Below, in pieces: positions 22,208-31,671 of a stretch of DNA of 39,120 nt. Made by a program: the position numbers and the translations under genes. The stretch spans positions 1-39,120 of IMG/VR virus record IMGVR_UViG_3300024520_000201. One strand, given 5' to 3'. Origin of the DNA: a virus. Each line of letters begins with the position of its first letter. Positions within the stretch are counted from its first letter, which is position 1. The notes below the pieces were generated by a model. That model saw only the letters and a program-made list of their open reading frames with translations. It did no database searches and was not told the DNA's origin.

Positions 22208-22558
22208 TCATTGGGGTTGCTTCTCAAGTAGCACATTAACCCTGTCCACCTGACGCTCAACCTTGCGCAAGCGCTCAAGCATTGGGGTGATGGTGGTGAT
22301 TTTCAAGTTAGTGTCATACGCTGCCTGGTCGCCACCTGTCCAGCGGTCACGCGTACGACGCTCAATGTCTGTCATCCTGTCACCAAGCTTCTGGTCAACG
22401 GACATCAACGACTCTTCAAGACGTGCAATGCCTTGAAACATGAAGAGCTGACACGTTTGTGTGGTCACCAGCATTGCGCCACACACCAACAGACCACCAA
22501 GGATTGGCCACGACTGAGCCAGCTGCGCAACGGTTACAGGGTCACTCTTAGGTGTCAC
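22208..22558 (-). CDS. Single-pass membrane protein with coiled coil (holin or spanin candidate)
   Basis: 116 residues from GTG 22558, overlapping the previous stop (GTGA). A hydrophobic helix (residues ~16-42, SWPILGGLLVCGAMLVTTQT) is followed by a long charged helix (IARLEESLMSVDQKLGDRMT, then MLERLRKVERQVDRVNVLLE). This is the layout of inner-membrane spanins and some holins. Its place after the tail genes and before a signal-peptide protein makes a lysis role plausible. There is no direct evidence. Confidence 0.6.
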   Translation of the reverse strand: MTPKSDPVTVAQLAQSWPILGGLLVCGAMLVTTQTCQLFMFQGIARLEESLMSVDQKLGDRMTDIERRTRDRWTGGDQAAYDTNLKITTITPMLERLRKVERQVDRVNVLLEKQPQ

Positions 22559-23118
22559 GCTGATGCCTTCAGTACAGAAGCGTCAAAGGTTGCCATGATT
22601 TCACCATCCATCACGATATCGACTCCAACATCTTGGTCTTGCACCAGATCAGCATATGCCTCAAGCAGAAGGAAGTTGCCAGCGTAACCCCACAGATCCC
22701 TGTTGTTCACGGCAGGGGTCGCACCAACCAGTGTCATAGTCACAGGGCTGCCAATCCTTGCACGTATCAACGTACCTGCTAAGACAGCCTCATCAGGTGA
22801 GCGGTCAGACAAGCACTGTACCTGGTTGCCAGCTGTATTGACACCTGTAACTGTCTGAGTTGATACAGTACCAAGAGCATTGTACACACTCAGTACATCC
22901 CCACTGGCAAAGCCAATGACAGAATCAACTGTCAGTACATTGCCACCAGTACCTGAACCAGATGTCAGTATGGCGCTTGCCACCTTGCTTAACACATAAG
23001 CGTACCCTGTCATACTGTCCAGCACCAAGGGCACTGCCCTGTCAGTCATGTCAAGCGGACCAAGTAGCTCAATCCTGTTGGTTCTTCCCCATGTGAACAC
23101 GTGCCTACTAGCTGACAT
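22555..23118 (-). CDS. Tail-associated structural protein
   Basis: 187 residues, ATG 23118, overlapping the fibre gene by 11 bases. Beta-rich and Gly/Thr/Val-rich (NVLTVDSVIGFASGDVLSVY, TQTVTGVNTAGNQVQCLSD, GTLIRARIGSPVTMTLVGAT), typical of phage tail tip and fibre domains. The VDSVIGFASGD motif resembles the VADASRFPSSG segment in the hub protein at 25482. A probable fibre partner or receptor-binding accessory. Confidence 0.58.
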   Translation of the reverse strand: MSASRHVFTWGRTNRIELLGPLDMTDRAVPLVLDSMTGYAYVLSKVASAILTSGSGTGGNVLTVDSVIGFASGDVLSVYNALGTVSTQTVTGVNTAGNQVQCLSDRSPDEAVLAGTLIRARIGSPVTMTLVGATPAVNNRDLWGYAGNFLLLEAYADLVQDQDVGVDIVMDGEIMATFDASVLKASA

Positions 23119-24763
23119 TGCTGATACTCCTCACACTAACACCACTGATTGTTGTCACCCGTCGCACCCCTGAAGATGTAACGTCATAGACTGTACGCGA
23201 GTTTGCGTTAGCTGCTTCCTTCACAGGTCTCACCCCTGAGTCAGCTGCTTCAGCTGAACGTCGATAGCCCCTAGCTGACAAAACGTCATAGACTGTACGT
23301 ACTCCTGAGCTTGCTTCAACCCTCTGAGGTCTAACGGAAGCCTTCCCGGGGTGGAGTGTGGGACGTACGCTCACAGCTGCAATGCTGCTGACCTCACGTA
23401 CGCCTGAGCTGCTTGCATCACTAACAACTCTGAGTGTACTGCTGTCACCATCACTAGCCTCACGTACCCTGACACCAGCGTGCTCATAGTTGTCAGGAAG
23501 GTCAAAGGACACTGTGAGCCTTGGTGCCAGTATCACAGCAGCCCAGTACCCACCAAAGTCAAAGGCAGCTATGCCGTTGTCATCAATGGTGAAGGCTATA
23601 CGCTGAAGACCAGCAGCAGGGTCATACAACACTGAGTCATGTAACCAATTCTCAATGTGACTGCCAAGGGGTAGTGAATAATCAGGGCTGAAAGAGCTGT
23701 CACCAAAGATGCTTGCTTGGTTCTGTACCCACGCCTTAGCTGACATGGTGTACTTTGAGCTATCATAGATGCGTGCAGGTATAGCTTCTGTGTATAGCTG
23801 CCCTGTGATGTATGGTAGGTCACTTCCGTATGAGTAAAGCTTGCCAGAGAGTGCCTGACCTTCACCAACTGACTCATAACTAGGTGCTGAACCCCACAGA
23901 CCAGGTGACGCGTCATACACGTCTGACCTGTTCATTGTTGCACCAACGTATGGGTCACTGCTGATAGCTTCTAGCCCACATAGTTTCAAGTAATACCAGA
24001 TATTATGGTCAGGTATCCAGTCGTTGTTGAAGTAGAAAGATGTGAAACCTGGTATTGGTTGGCCAGCAGCAGGGTACGTAATAAATGGTAAGTCATCATA
24101 AGCTATTGGTATGGATGTTGATAACGACTCACCTACTGGTACACCAAAGTAGTCCTGTACATCAACAGCATACAGCTCAAGCCAAAGCAGGTGACCAGGA
24201 CGCACAGCAGTTACAGGACCCATTGTACTTGTCCTGAATAGCTGAAGCCATACAACATCTAGGGGCGCAGTGTGTGGACCATTGATACACCACACTGTTG
24301 TACCAATACAGGTGCGTGTAATCTCTTCACCAAATGTTGTGTTGTCGATGGTGCCTATAGCTGTGATAGTTGACCATGGTACTGTGTTACTGAAGGCAGC
24401 GCTACGCAAAGCCTTCTGCCTGGTGTGCAAGCTCAGGCTTCTAGCAGGCTTTGCCCAATGCGAGTCAGCGTTGTGCGCCAGCATTGCAAATGCGATTGGT
24501 TGACCACCTGCACGATTGTACGCAGAATAGAGTGTCACCTTTGCTTCTACGTTTGTTGCTGTGCGTGGTATATTCAAGTCAAAGGTCACAAAGGATGAGT
24601 ACCTTTGGTTGTCGTCTTCTACTGGTGGACCCTTGATGCCATTTCCAACATGCAGCGTGGTCAATGGGTTGGTCACGTCATCATGGTGTCGGTACGCACG
24701 ACGATAACCAGAGCTGTTACCTTCATTGCTTGCTACATACTCTTGTGTGACTCTATGTGTCAT
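23108..24763 (-). CDS. Tail fibre/adhesin with 11-residue Arg repeats
   Basis: 551 residues. The N-terminal ~200 residues carry a beta-sandwich-like region (YSSFVTFDLNIPRTATNVEA). The centre is Tyr/Trp/Pro rich (WIPDHNIWYYLKL, YGSDLPYITGQLYTEAIPAR) as in receptor-binding proteins. The last ~120 residues are a repeat in which Arg recurs every 11 residues, typically SGVRxV followed by about five varied residues. It would form a regular beta or fibrous shaft. It lies after the hub genes and is probably the host-recognition fibre; the receptor is unknown. The start overlaps the previous gene (ATGA). Confidence 0.72.
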   Translation of the reverse strand: MTHRVTQEYVASNEGNSSGYRRAYRHHDDVTNPLTTLHVGNGIKGPPVEDDNQRYSSFVTFDLNIPRTATNVEAKVTLYSAYNRAGGQPIAFAMLAHNADSHWAKPARSLSLHTRQKALRSAAFSNTVPWSTITAIGTIDNTTFGEEITRTCIGTTVWCINGPHTAPLDVVWLQLFRTSTMGPVTAVRPGHLLWLELYAVDVQDYFGVPVGESLSTSIPIAYDDLPFITYPAAGQPIPGFTSFYFNNDWIPDHNIWYYLKLCGLEAISSDPYVGATMNRSDVYDASPGLWGSAPSYESVGEGQALSGKLYSYGSDLPYITGQLYTEAIPARIYDSSKYTMSAKAWVQNQASIFGDSSFSPDYSLPLGSHIENWLHDSVLYDPAAGLQRIAFTIDDNGIAAFDFGGYWAAVILAPRLTVSFDLPDNYEHAGVRVREASDGDSSTLRVVSDASSSGVREVSSIAAVSVRPTLHPGKASVRPQRVEASSGVRTVYDVLSARGYRRSAEAADSGVRPVKEAANANSRTVYDVTSSGVRRVTTISGVSVRSISNVS

Positions 24764-25485
24764 TGCGGTTGTACACTCTCAGGTATTGCTAGTCTTTCCA
24801 TTCTCTCTGAAAGCAGACGCTCTTTGTTGGTGCGTGCGCTTGGTCTTTGAGTGTATTCCCTGTGTATCTGTGTTAGGTCACCATGCTCAGTCGTGCGCAG
24901 CACCTTGTCATGCAGCGTGCTCAGCATCTTCAGTGAGAAGTTGGTATCCCACCTGTGAGCAGACGAGGTGCCTTCACCAGGGAACATGAACCTGTCAACC
25001 ACCACACGCACACCAGACACGCTAACAAGGTCCTGTGTCATGATGTGCCTGAGTATGCGTGCAATCTTTCTCACATCAGGGATACCGGGGGCAAAGGCTA
25101 CTGAACCCTCAACCAACGTGCTGCTATACACAGTTGGGGTATAAGTCCACAGCATCAGACCACCAACAAAACCCTCACCTTCTTTGACGCACAACAGTGT
25201 ATGAGAACCATTCACAAAAGCATCATCAGGGTGTACATCGTACCACTTGGTGCGAAAGTTGATGAAGCTTTGACCACCCCTGTCAACAGCATACCACTCA
25301 GCTGCTATACGTCTTTGCAGCTCAGGCTCATTACACAGCTGTATGTTGTTGCTCCTTCCTGACCTTAGCAGCACCCAGTCAAAGCCTGAGTACCACGCTG
25401 CTATAGCTCTGGTCTTTGACTTGTCACCAAGGGACTCATAGTCCATCAACCTCATGTCACCAACACTAAATGGTTTCAGCATCAC
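24760..25485 (-). CDS. Baseplate or tail-tip accessory protein, unknown
   Basis: 241 residues from GTG 25485 (ATG 25482 also possible, and has GAGGTG upstream). Mixed alpha/beta with IAAWYSGFDWVLLRSGRSNN, EGFVGGLMLWTYTPTVYSST, VSVSGVRVVVDRFMF and a basic helical end. The central part vaguely suggests a GNAT-like fold, but no acetyl-CoA motif is clear. Position between hub and fibre indicates a virion protein. I do not recognise a family. Confidence 0.55.
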   Translation of the reverse strand: MMLKPFSVGDMRLMDYESLGDKSKTRAIAAWYSGFDWVLLRSGRSNNIQLCNEPELQRRIAAEWYAVDRGGQSFINFRTKWYDVHPDDAFVNGSHTLLCVKEGEGFVGGLMLWTYTPTVYSSTLVEGSVAFAPGIPDVRKIARILRHIMTQDLVSVSGVRVVVDRFMFPGEGTSSAHRWDTNFSLKMLSTLHDKVLRTTEHGDLTQIHREYTQRPSARTNKERLLSERMERLAIPESVQPQ

Positions 25486-28400
25486 AGCACCTCAATACCT
25501 GTGACGTCAGCTAGACCAGTGGCAAAGCTTCTCTTGACCTTCAGTATGCGTAGTTTCTTTGCAGCTGGCCACCAAGGCAGCTGCACCATACGTATGTCAC
25601 CAATCTGTAGTGTGTAAGCTTCTGACCAAGGAAGTGAGAACATCTCAGCAATAGCTGCGTCATGTCGTAGTGACTCACTGATGTAGAATCCACCAACATT
25701 GTCAACCATGTCATCACCAGTAACCACTGACATATACACACCAGAGTGTGGCAACCTTCCTGTTGCCTCTTCAACAGCGTCAACCTCTGCTGTGGTGATG
25801 CCTGCAAAGTCGGCTGTATCAGCATCGGCTGCCTGCATACCCTTGTACAGCTCTTCTGTACTTCTAGCTGACGTTGACACCTGAAGCGCTTTGTTGATGT
25901 TGTAGAAGAACCTCCAAGCAGTATAAACATTTTTAATGTCACGTGTATTGGATACAGCTTTTGTCCACCTGGTCAGAGCGTCACCGTTAAGTGTGTAACC
26001 ATATGCACCATCAGCTGTCTTAGTTGCCACCAACCAGCGGTATTCAGTGCCCGTTGCTGTCTCTACACGTACAAGCTGTGAGCGTGACTCAAATAGAACT
26101 CTGCTCAGTGCCTGCTCAAAGGTTGCACCTATATCTGACTCTACATAACCAAGCTGTGTACCAGACCAAGCTGAGTTGGTGAAGCGTATACCCATAAAAC
26201 CACTTGAAGAGTCAACCTGGAAAAACTCACTAGGGTCATACTCATCAGAAGCTGTCTCATGCGCAAAACCCATAACCATACGCGCACCATCCCATGTAGG
26301 GGATGTACTTACTATCTCCCACTCATCAATATCACCTACCCACGCTAATGGTGACCCTTGACTATATGTTGTGTATGGTCCACCAGCTGTTGACTCTGTA
26401 CCTACTATCTGTCCTTTTGTATTATCAGGCTTTACAGCAACTATGTGCATGTGTGCATCATTTGACCCTGAGTGGTTGTCACCATCCCAATAAAATTCAC
26501 CATACGTCTGGTAGTGTGTGACTGCTACTGCAGGTAAGGACCCTGCAGAGAAGTAACATATAAGTATGTCACGCGTACCAGGGGCTACACCAGTCTCTGA
26601 ATGCATCTTGTATACTGGTGGCGTCTCTGCTGCATTGACACTTCTGTCATACTCACCTAGGAAGGGTGTTAGCTCATTCATCTCACCAGGTGCTGTTTCA
26701 CCACTCACCACAAAAGTTGCCCAGTCAATGTTGTCAGGAGAGAAGGCAATACCACTGCTGAGAGGTGTGAACTCTGACTCAGCATTAGACCAGCTTGCCT
26801 CATCTATAACAGAAGAGGGTAGCCCTGCTCGCTCCACAAGCATGTGTCGGATGATGTCTTGTGGTTGGTCAAGTAGGAAGCCATAGCCTGCTGAGTATGT
26901 GTTGTCGGGTGCAGTGTACCCACCACCGTTGCACATCACACGTATACCATCACCATGCAGTGTACGTGTTGAGCTTGACACGTCTATGGTACGTGTTACG
27001 TCTTTCTTAAACTCAAACTCAATCTGTACTGCGCCTGTCCAATCACCAGTGGCCCACGCTATGTCACCAAAACCGACAGTGCCGCTGTCGCAAGCCATAT
27101 ACAGAAACACATGAAAGCCAGTCCAAAAAGATGCTGTCATTTTGAAATCGTCCTGCGTGACATCACCTGTTGTAGTGTACCATGCTGTCTTGGCTTGGTC
27201 GTTGTGTGTCGAGTTACCAGCAGTCTCAGACAGGGTTATCACTGTTGTCGGGTCGGTTGGGCCACCAGAACTAGTAGGACTACCATGAATTCTAGCGCGT
27301 AAGTACATCGTAGCTGTAGGGTGGTCATTAAACAAAGTCGCGTTGACTATTAGACGCCACCTAGAGATCAGGTTTGTGTCATCAAGAGATGTAGTCGATG
27401 GCCAATATACACAATACCCACCAGTCTCAGCAGCGTCAAAATCAACATGCTGTTCTATCATCCAATTGCGTGTAGGGTCTAACTCAACTGTTATGCCTTC
27501 TGTACTGGCGTCAGAATCTGATGGGGCAGCGTGGTAGCCCTCACCAGTGCCGTTGGAAATAACAGAAGACCACGTAGGTACACTGACAACTGTTGTTGGC
27601 GTAGTCTGTGCCTCTACTTCTGGTTGCGGAAATTCCAACTGATTGTAGAAGCTATCCATATCCGCCGCAGAAATGCGTATACTTGTCCATGTGACAGCAG
27701 ACCCATCAGGCTTACGCAACTCTGAGCCAGTATCTGCAAGGTCAATATCGTAGTAATTAGCCTTAACCTGTTTACCATCTGCTGGGTTGATGACATACAC
27801 ATAATCTACTGAGTCCATAGGGTGTCCAGCGACGGCAAACACAGACTCACGTATTTCTGTTACCAGGTCACCTACCCTATGTGCGGCAGCGTCTGTACCA
27901 GCTTCGCCTCGGTTCGTTGACGAGAAACCCAGGTAGCCCTCGTCACCAGCAGCTGCACCCAAAACAGTGTATGATACCTGCTCATTACCAATACGTACAG
28001 TACCCGACGATGGGAAGCGACTAGCGTCTGCCACGTACACAGTACCAGTAGATGTAAGAGTGCGTGACACAGTTGATACAGCACCAACAGCAGCGTTATG
28101 GCACTGAATACCATTAGCATACCCATAAACCTGATTGGCTCTTAGGCCATAATCCCGGGGGTCTGCGTCTGCGTCTGCCATGATTGCGTCTGATGTTGCT
28201 GGCTTCACTGACTCAGCTGTCAGCTCAAATGTGTCACTGATGTTGCCAGCGTTGGTGATACGTCCGCGAAACTGCACAGTGTGGTCATCGCCTGTCAAAT
28301 TCCATGCCATGTAGTGCTCAGAATAGGCTAGGGGTAGCTCAGCAATCTCAATGTCAGCACCCAGCAACTGCTCTTGCTGCAAGCTGTCATATAAAAGTGT

Positions 28401-28712
28401 ATCTGTACCATCACGTGGGGTGTTGGCAAACAGCACTGTCACTTCATCCGTCAGGGCTATAGCGTTGCGCCCTGGTACGGTCAGGTGTGATAGCTCTTGC
28501 TTGAATGGGCTGATACCTGTGATGTGGGCAGCAAAATACTTCTGTGTAGCTGTCGCACCATAATCATATGACAGGTCATGTGTGGCAAGGTAGTGTACGT
28601 TGTCAACAGTACCAAGCAACCTGTCTGTATATGTAGTGATGATACATAGCAACACAGATTGCAATAACCGCTTTTCTATGATCTCTTGGGTCTTGGCAGG
28701 GAGGGTTATCAC
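25482..28712 (-). CDS. Tail hub/tip protein
   Basis: 1076 residues, the largest gene. The N-terminal ~200 residues look like a baseplate hub start (HYLATHDLSYDYGATATQKY, HYMAWNLTGDDHTVQFRGRI). Near 215-285 there is a beta insertion (DASRFPSSGTVRIGNEQVSY, GFSSTNRGEAGTDAAAHRVG) of a kind seen in tail tip proteins. The centre has large beta-rich blocks that may bind sugar (Trp-rich). The C-terminal ~150 residues (LQIGDIRMVQLPWW, KLRILKVKRSFATGLADVTG) recall the end of gpJ-like hub proteins. Likely role: cap the tail and carry fibres. Confidence 0.72.
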   Translation of the reverse strand: MITLPAKTQEIIEKRLLQSVLLCIITTYTDRLLGTVDNVHYLATHDLSYDYGATATQKYFAAHITGISPFKQELSHLTVPGRNAIALTDEVTVLFANTPRDGTDTLLYDSLQQEQLLGADIEIAELPLAYSEHYMAWNLTGDDHTVQFRGRITNAGNISDTFELTAESVKPATSDAIMADADADPRDYGLRANQVYGYANGIQCHNAAVGAVSTVSRTLTSTGTVYVADASRFPSSGTVRIGNEQVSYTVLGAAAGDEGYLGFSSTNRGEAGTDAAAHRVGDLVTEIRESVFAVAGHPMDSVDYVYVINPADGKQVKANYYDIDLADTGSELRKPDGSAVTWTSIRISAADMDSFYNQLEFPQPEVEAQTTPTTVVSVPTWSSVISNGTGEGYHAAPSDSDASTEGITVELDPTRNWMIEQHVDFDAAETGGYCVYWPSTTSLDDTNLISRWRLIVNATLFNDHPTATMYLRARIHGSPTSSGGPTDPTTVITLSETAGNSTHNDQAKTAWYTTTGDVTQDDFKMTASFWTGFHVFLYMACDSGTVGFGDIAWATGDWTGAVQIEFEFKKDVTRTIDVSSSTRTLHGDGIRVMCNGGGYTAPDNTYSAGYGFLLDQPQDIIRHMLVERAGLPSSVIDEASWSNAESEFTPLSSGIAFSPDNIDWATFVVSGETAPGEMNELTPFLGEYDRSVNAAETPPVYKMHSETGVAPGTRDILICYFSAGSLPAVAVTHYQTYGEFYWDGDNHSGSNDAHMHIVAVKPDNTKGQIVGTESTAGGPYTTYSQGSPLAWVGDIDEWEIVSTSPTWDGARMVMGFAHETASDEYDPSEFFQVDSSSGFMGIRFTNSAWSGTQLGYVESDIGATFEQALSRVLFESRSQLVRVETATGTEYRWLVATKTADGAYGYTLNGDALTRWTKAVSNTRDIKNVYTAWRFFYNINKALQVSTSARSTEELYKGMQAADADTADFAGITTAEVDAVEEATGRLPHSGVYMSVVTGDDMVDNVGGFYISESLRHDAAIAEMFSLPWSEAYTLQIGDIRMVQLPWWPAAKKLRILKVKRSFATGLADVTGIEVL

Positions 28713-30046
28713 GTAGTGACCTCTACCATTGAAAGTGTTACGTCAAAGACTGGACCAGTAGCATTACTGGGTACATCATTTGACTGTGTCTTCCTGTAAC
28801 CATTGAGTGGCACCTCAACCAGCACAGGTAGCTTGGTCTTGTCAATCAGTCGCAGACCTGACAACAAGAGACCATCACCTGAGTTGTCAGCTTGGTACAC
28901 AATGTCTGCACGATACAGTCGCTGATGGTCCCAACCACCACCACCACCTGCCATTGGTGTATCAAGGTCAATCTGGCAGCGTATCCACTCATTAGCTCTT
29001 GGCTCATCCACAAGAGCACTGCCGATGTAGTAGACAGAATAACCATCAATCTCTGGTGAGTAGCAACGCAAGTACAGGTCACCACCAGCAGCCAACCATG
29101 TGGTTGGGTTGAACAGACGCACATCTATCTGTAACACACTGTTGCGTGCGTCAACACCTTCAGCACCACCAGTGCGGATATGTGCTTCAGCGCCACCAGC
29201 ACCACCTGCTGACAACCCAACCACATCATCAGCGTCTGGTGCTGGTCCTGGGTGTACAAAAGCTGAGCAGTTGCCGTTGGTCGTGACATTTGCTGTTGTG
29301 CTCAGTGCATCAAGTGACACATTTGCGTCACCACTGTCAGGGTGCTCATACCAGAAAGGTGCAGCACCATAGCCAACGTGCCGCATCAGCTCATCATACA
29401 GTCTGAGGTCAGCACCTGTGATGTTGTGGTGGAGTAGACCAAAGTTTCTACGTGGTGGACCATCTATACGGTTGTACGTTGAGCCATCATACATTGGTGT
29501 ACGCTTCATCGTGGGCAGCATGTTGTCTGGCCAATTGCTGGCAACACCTGTTGATGTCTGTACGACGTTGGTCCACCAAAGCTCACCCAGGTTGAAGGGC
29601 AGACCTGAGCTTGATGAAGCGTATTCATAGTTAAACTGTTGCGCGTACCAATTGGCCGCTATGTCTTCAAGGTCAATGACAAACGGAAATTTGCCTGAGC
29701 TGACAGCAAACGCGTCAATAGCATCACTGCTTGACCTACCAACAACAGTTGGTGTCACAGTGTCAAGCTCAAAGTGGAAGGTACGGTCAAACACCACATT
29801 GTGACCAGGTGGGATGATGATACTGGTCAGCTTGGTCCTGTCCTGTGCTGGGTTGTTGGGTTGGTCAATACGGAATACGCCACGTGCAGCAGGGGCCACC
29901 TCAGGTTGACTTGCCTGCAACCCTGCCCTGTAGTCCCACATACGTGTACGTGGTGCTGTGAATGCTGGTGACGTATCACCATGTACACCACTGTCGCCAA
30001 TCAGTGCAAGTTGGTGTAGGTACCTGAATCTAGGATTGCGATACAT
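28709..30046 (-). CDS. Distal tail/baseplate protein
   Basis: 445 residues, ATG 30046 two bases after the tape measure stop. Beta-rich with Trp and Tyr in loops (ELWWTNVVQTSTGVASNWPD, LYDELMRHVGYGAAPFWYEH, YLRCYSPEIDGYSVYYIG). A Gly-rich linker (LSAGGAGGAEAHIRTGG) is near residue 275. Position directly after the tape measure and before the hub is that of a distal tail protein; the fold cannot be proven here. It overlaps the hub gene (ATGA). Confidence 0.65.
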   Translation of the reverse strand: MYRNPRFRYLHQLALIGDSGVHGDTSPAFTAPRTRMWDYRAGLQASQPEVAPAARGVFRIDQPNNPAQDRTKLTSIIIPPGHNVVFDRTFHFELDTVTPTVVGRSSSDAIDAFAVSSGKFPFVIDLEDIAANWYAQQFNYEYASSSSGLPFNLGELWWTNVVQTSTGVASNWPDNMLPTMKRTPMYDGSTYNRIDGPPRRNFGLLHHNITGADLRLYDELMRHVGYGAAPFWYEHPDSGDANVSLDALSTTANVTTNGNCSAFVHPGPAPDADDVVGLSAGGAGGAEAHIRTGGAEGVDARNSVLQIDVRLFNPTTWLAAGGDLYLRCYSPEIDGYSVYYIGSALVDEPRANEWIRCQIDLDTPMAGGGGGWDHQRLYRADIVYQADNSGDGLLLSGLRLIDKTKLPVLVEVPLNGYRKTQSNDVPSNATGPVFDVTLSMVEVTT

Positions 30047-30048
30047 CT

Positions 30049-31620
30049 CTATAGCTCCGAATAACCGTCAACCAAGCGTGACCCACCATTGGGTAGCTCA
30101 AGCACTCTTCCACCTTGTACGATCTTGCCACCCTGGTCAATTGCTTCCTGTACAGCAGCTGACCTACCACTTGTGCGCTCAGTAGCCTCAAAGTCACCTC
30201 GTGGGTTGTATATAGCTGCCTGAGAAGCAGCAGCAACGTACCGCAAGGTTGCTGCTGTTGTGCCAGCTGTGGCAGCTGTCAGCTCGTTGTAGCTTGCAGC
30301 TGCTGCCCTGTTAGAGGTAGCGACCCTGTCAGTTGCGTCTGCTGTACCATTAATCTGGTGTGTCAACGCAATATTGCGTTTGGTCACCTCAGCTTCAATA
30401 CGGTCAAGGTCAATCAACTCAATTGTCATGTTGTGGAAGCGCTCACGTGCACGCTCAAGTGTCTCGTTATTCTCTAGTATCTCATCATTCAAGTCAGCAA
30501 CCGTCTTGATGCCGAGGTCACGTACATCACCATAAAATGCGTCAGTGTCTTCCTTCGCGCGCCTAGTGGCAGCTGCAAGCTCATCCATAGCAGCAGCTTC
30601 AGCCAAGACCTCTTCAGCAAACTTCTTCCTGATTGCTTCGTCTTTGGCTTCATTGACCTGGTCTAACCTTTCTTTCTGTATGCGTAGATACTCAGCGTTG
30701 GTACCCAGTGCAATACCCAACCAGTCAACGCTATCAGTGAGCTTGTCAGTCTTGTCACCTGTCGTTGTCAGGTCTTGCGCAATCAGCACAACACCTAACT
30801 TGAATTCATCCCAACGAAGTTTCAAGGTCTCGATTGTGTTAGCTAGACTCTTTCCTGCGTCACCTTCTTTGTTGATTGCGTCAATGGTCAACTCTGCAAC
30901 AGTAGTGCGTTGCTTCATTATGGCTATTACTGCTTCATTCTCTGTCTTCAATGCACCAATGGACTCAGACAGGTCACCTTGTGCATTCTCCATCTGCTTC
31001 AATACACCAATATACGTCTGTGCCTCATTGGCAGCAAAACCAGAATACTTCTCAGCAATCAGGTCAATAGCGTCACCGTTTTTTATTTGCTCAGCTGTCA
31101 GGCTACGTATTCTTGAGTCGAAATTGGCTATATCAGCAATTGAACCACCCATCGACCGACCAAGACGCCTGATAGACTCTTCAAAGCTGATGCCTGCACC
31201 CTTGCTGAAGTCAAGAGCAGCTTCTGTCAACTCCTTTGCCTTTGCTGCGTTGTTGGTGAAGGACAGTGCAAGGGCAACCATCTCTAGGTTGGTCTCGTCA
31301 CCAGACGTTGTAACTGACTGAAGGGCTGAAGCCCAATCTTCCATCTGCTTAACAGCTTCTGGTGTATCGTCACCAATCCGTTTCAGCTGTACATCAACCT
31401 TGGCTATCGCTGCTTCTTGTACACCTGCCATCTCAGCAGCTGCGTCAAAGGCAGTCACCAACTTTGAGATGGCAGCAACAGCAGCACCTATTGCAGCGAC
31501 GAAGCCCAACGCAACATACTTACCCAAAGATGTGAGGCTACCTTGGACCTTCCCCACCTTCTTAGAGGCTTCGTCTTTGCCAGTAATCTTTACTCTGGCT
31601 TCTGCTTCATTGCGTGCCAC
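30049..31620 (-). CDS. Tape measure protein (short)
   Basis: 523 residues from GTG 31620, with GAGGAG upstream. The N-terminus carries a hydrophobic, Ala/Gly-rich segment (LGKYVALGFVAAIGAAVAAI, residues ~32-51) then TMP-like helices (DAAAEMAGVQEAAIAKVDVQ, FTNNAAKAKELTEAALDFSK, FEESIRRLGRSMGGSIADIA). The rest is long alpha-helical, with Glu/Lys/Ala coiled coils. By the usual ~1.5 Angstrom per residue, tail length would be about 80 nm (estimate from family knowledge). No murein hydrolase domain is seen. Confidence 0.85.
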   Translation of the reverse strand: MARNEAEARVKITGKDEASKKVGKVQGSLTSLGKYVALGFVAAIGAAVAAISKLVTAFDAAAEMAGVQEAAIAKVDVQLKRIGDDTPEAVKQMEDWASALQSVTTSGDETNLEMVALALSFTNNAAKAKELTEAALDFSKGAGISFEESIRRLGRSMGGSIADIANFDSRIRSLTAEQIKNGDAIDLIAEKYSGFAANEAQTYIGVLKQMENAQGDLSESIGALKTENEAVIAIMKQRTTVAELTIDAINKEGDAGKSLANTIETLKLRWDEFKLGVVLIAQDLTTTGDKTDKLTDSVDWLGIALGTNAEYLRIQKERLDQVNEAKDEAIRKKFAEEVLAEAAAMDELAAATRRAKEDTDAFYGDVRDLGIKTVADLNDEILENNETLERARERFHNMTIELIDLDRIEAEVTKRNIALTHQINGTADATDRVATSNRAAAASYNELTAATAGTTAATLRYVAAASQAAIYNPRGDFEATERTSGRSAAVQEAIDQGGKIVQGGRVLELPNGGSRLVDGYSEL

Positions 31621-31671
31621 TGTGACAACTCCTCACGTATGTGTAAGGTGTAAACTACACTGCGTCAGCTA

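Noticed and set aside
24760-25485. GNAT acetyltransferase assignment
   Set aside because: The pattern of beta strands is suggestive but the acetyl-CoA loop motif is not visible, so it is left as an unknown virion protein.
30545-31321. Long plus-strand open frame of 258 codons opposite the tape measure gene
   Set aside because: It is a mirror of an Ala/Ser/Leu-rich coding strand, has no ribosome site and runs against the late transcript. The minus-strand frame is the clear tape measure gene.
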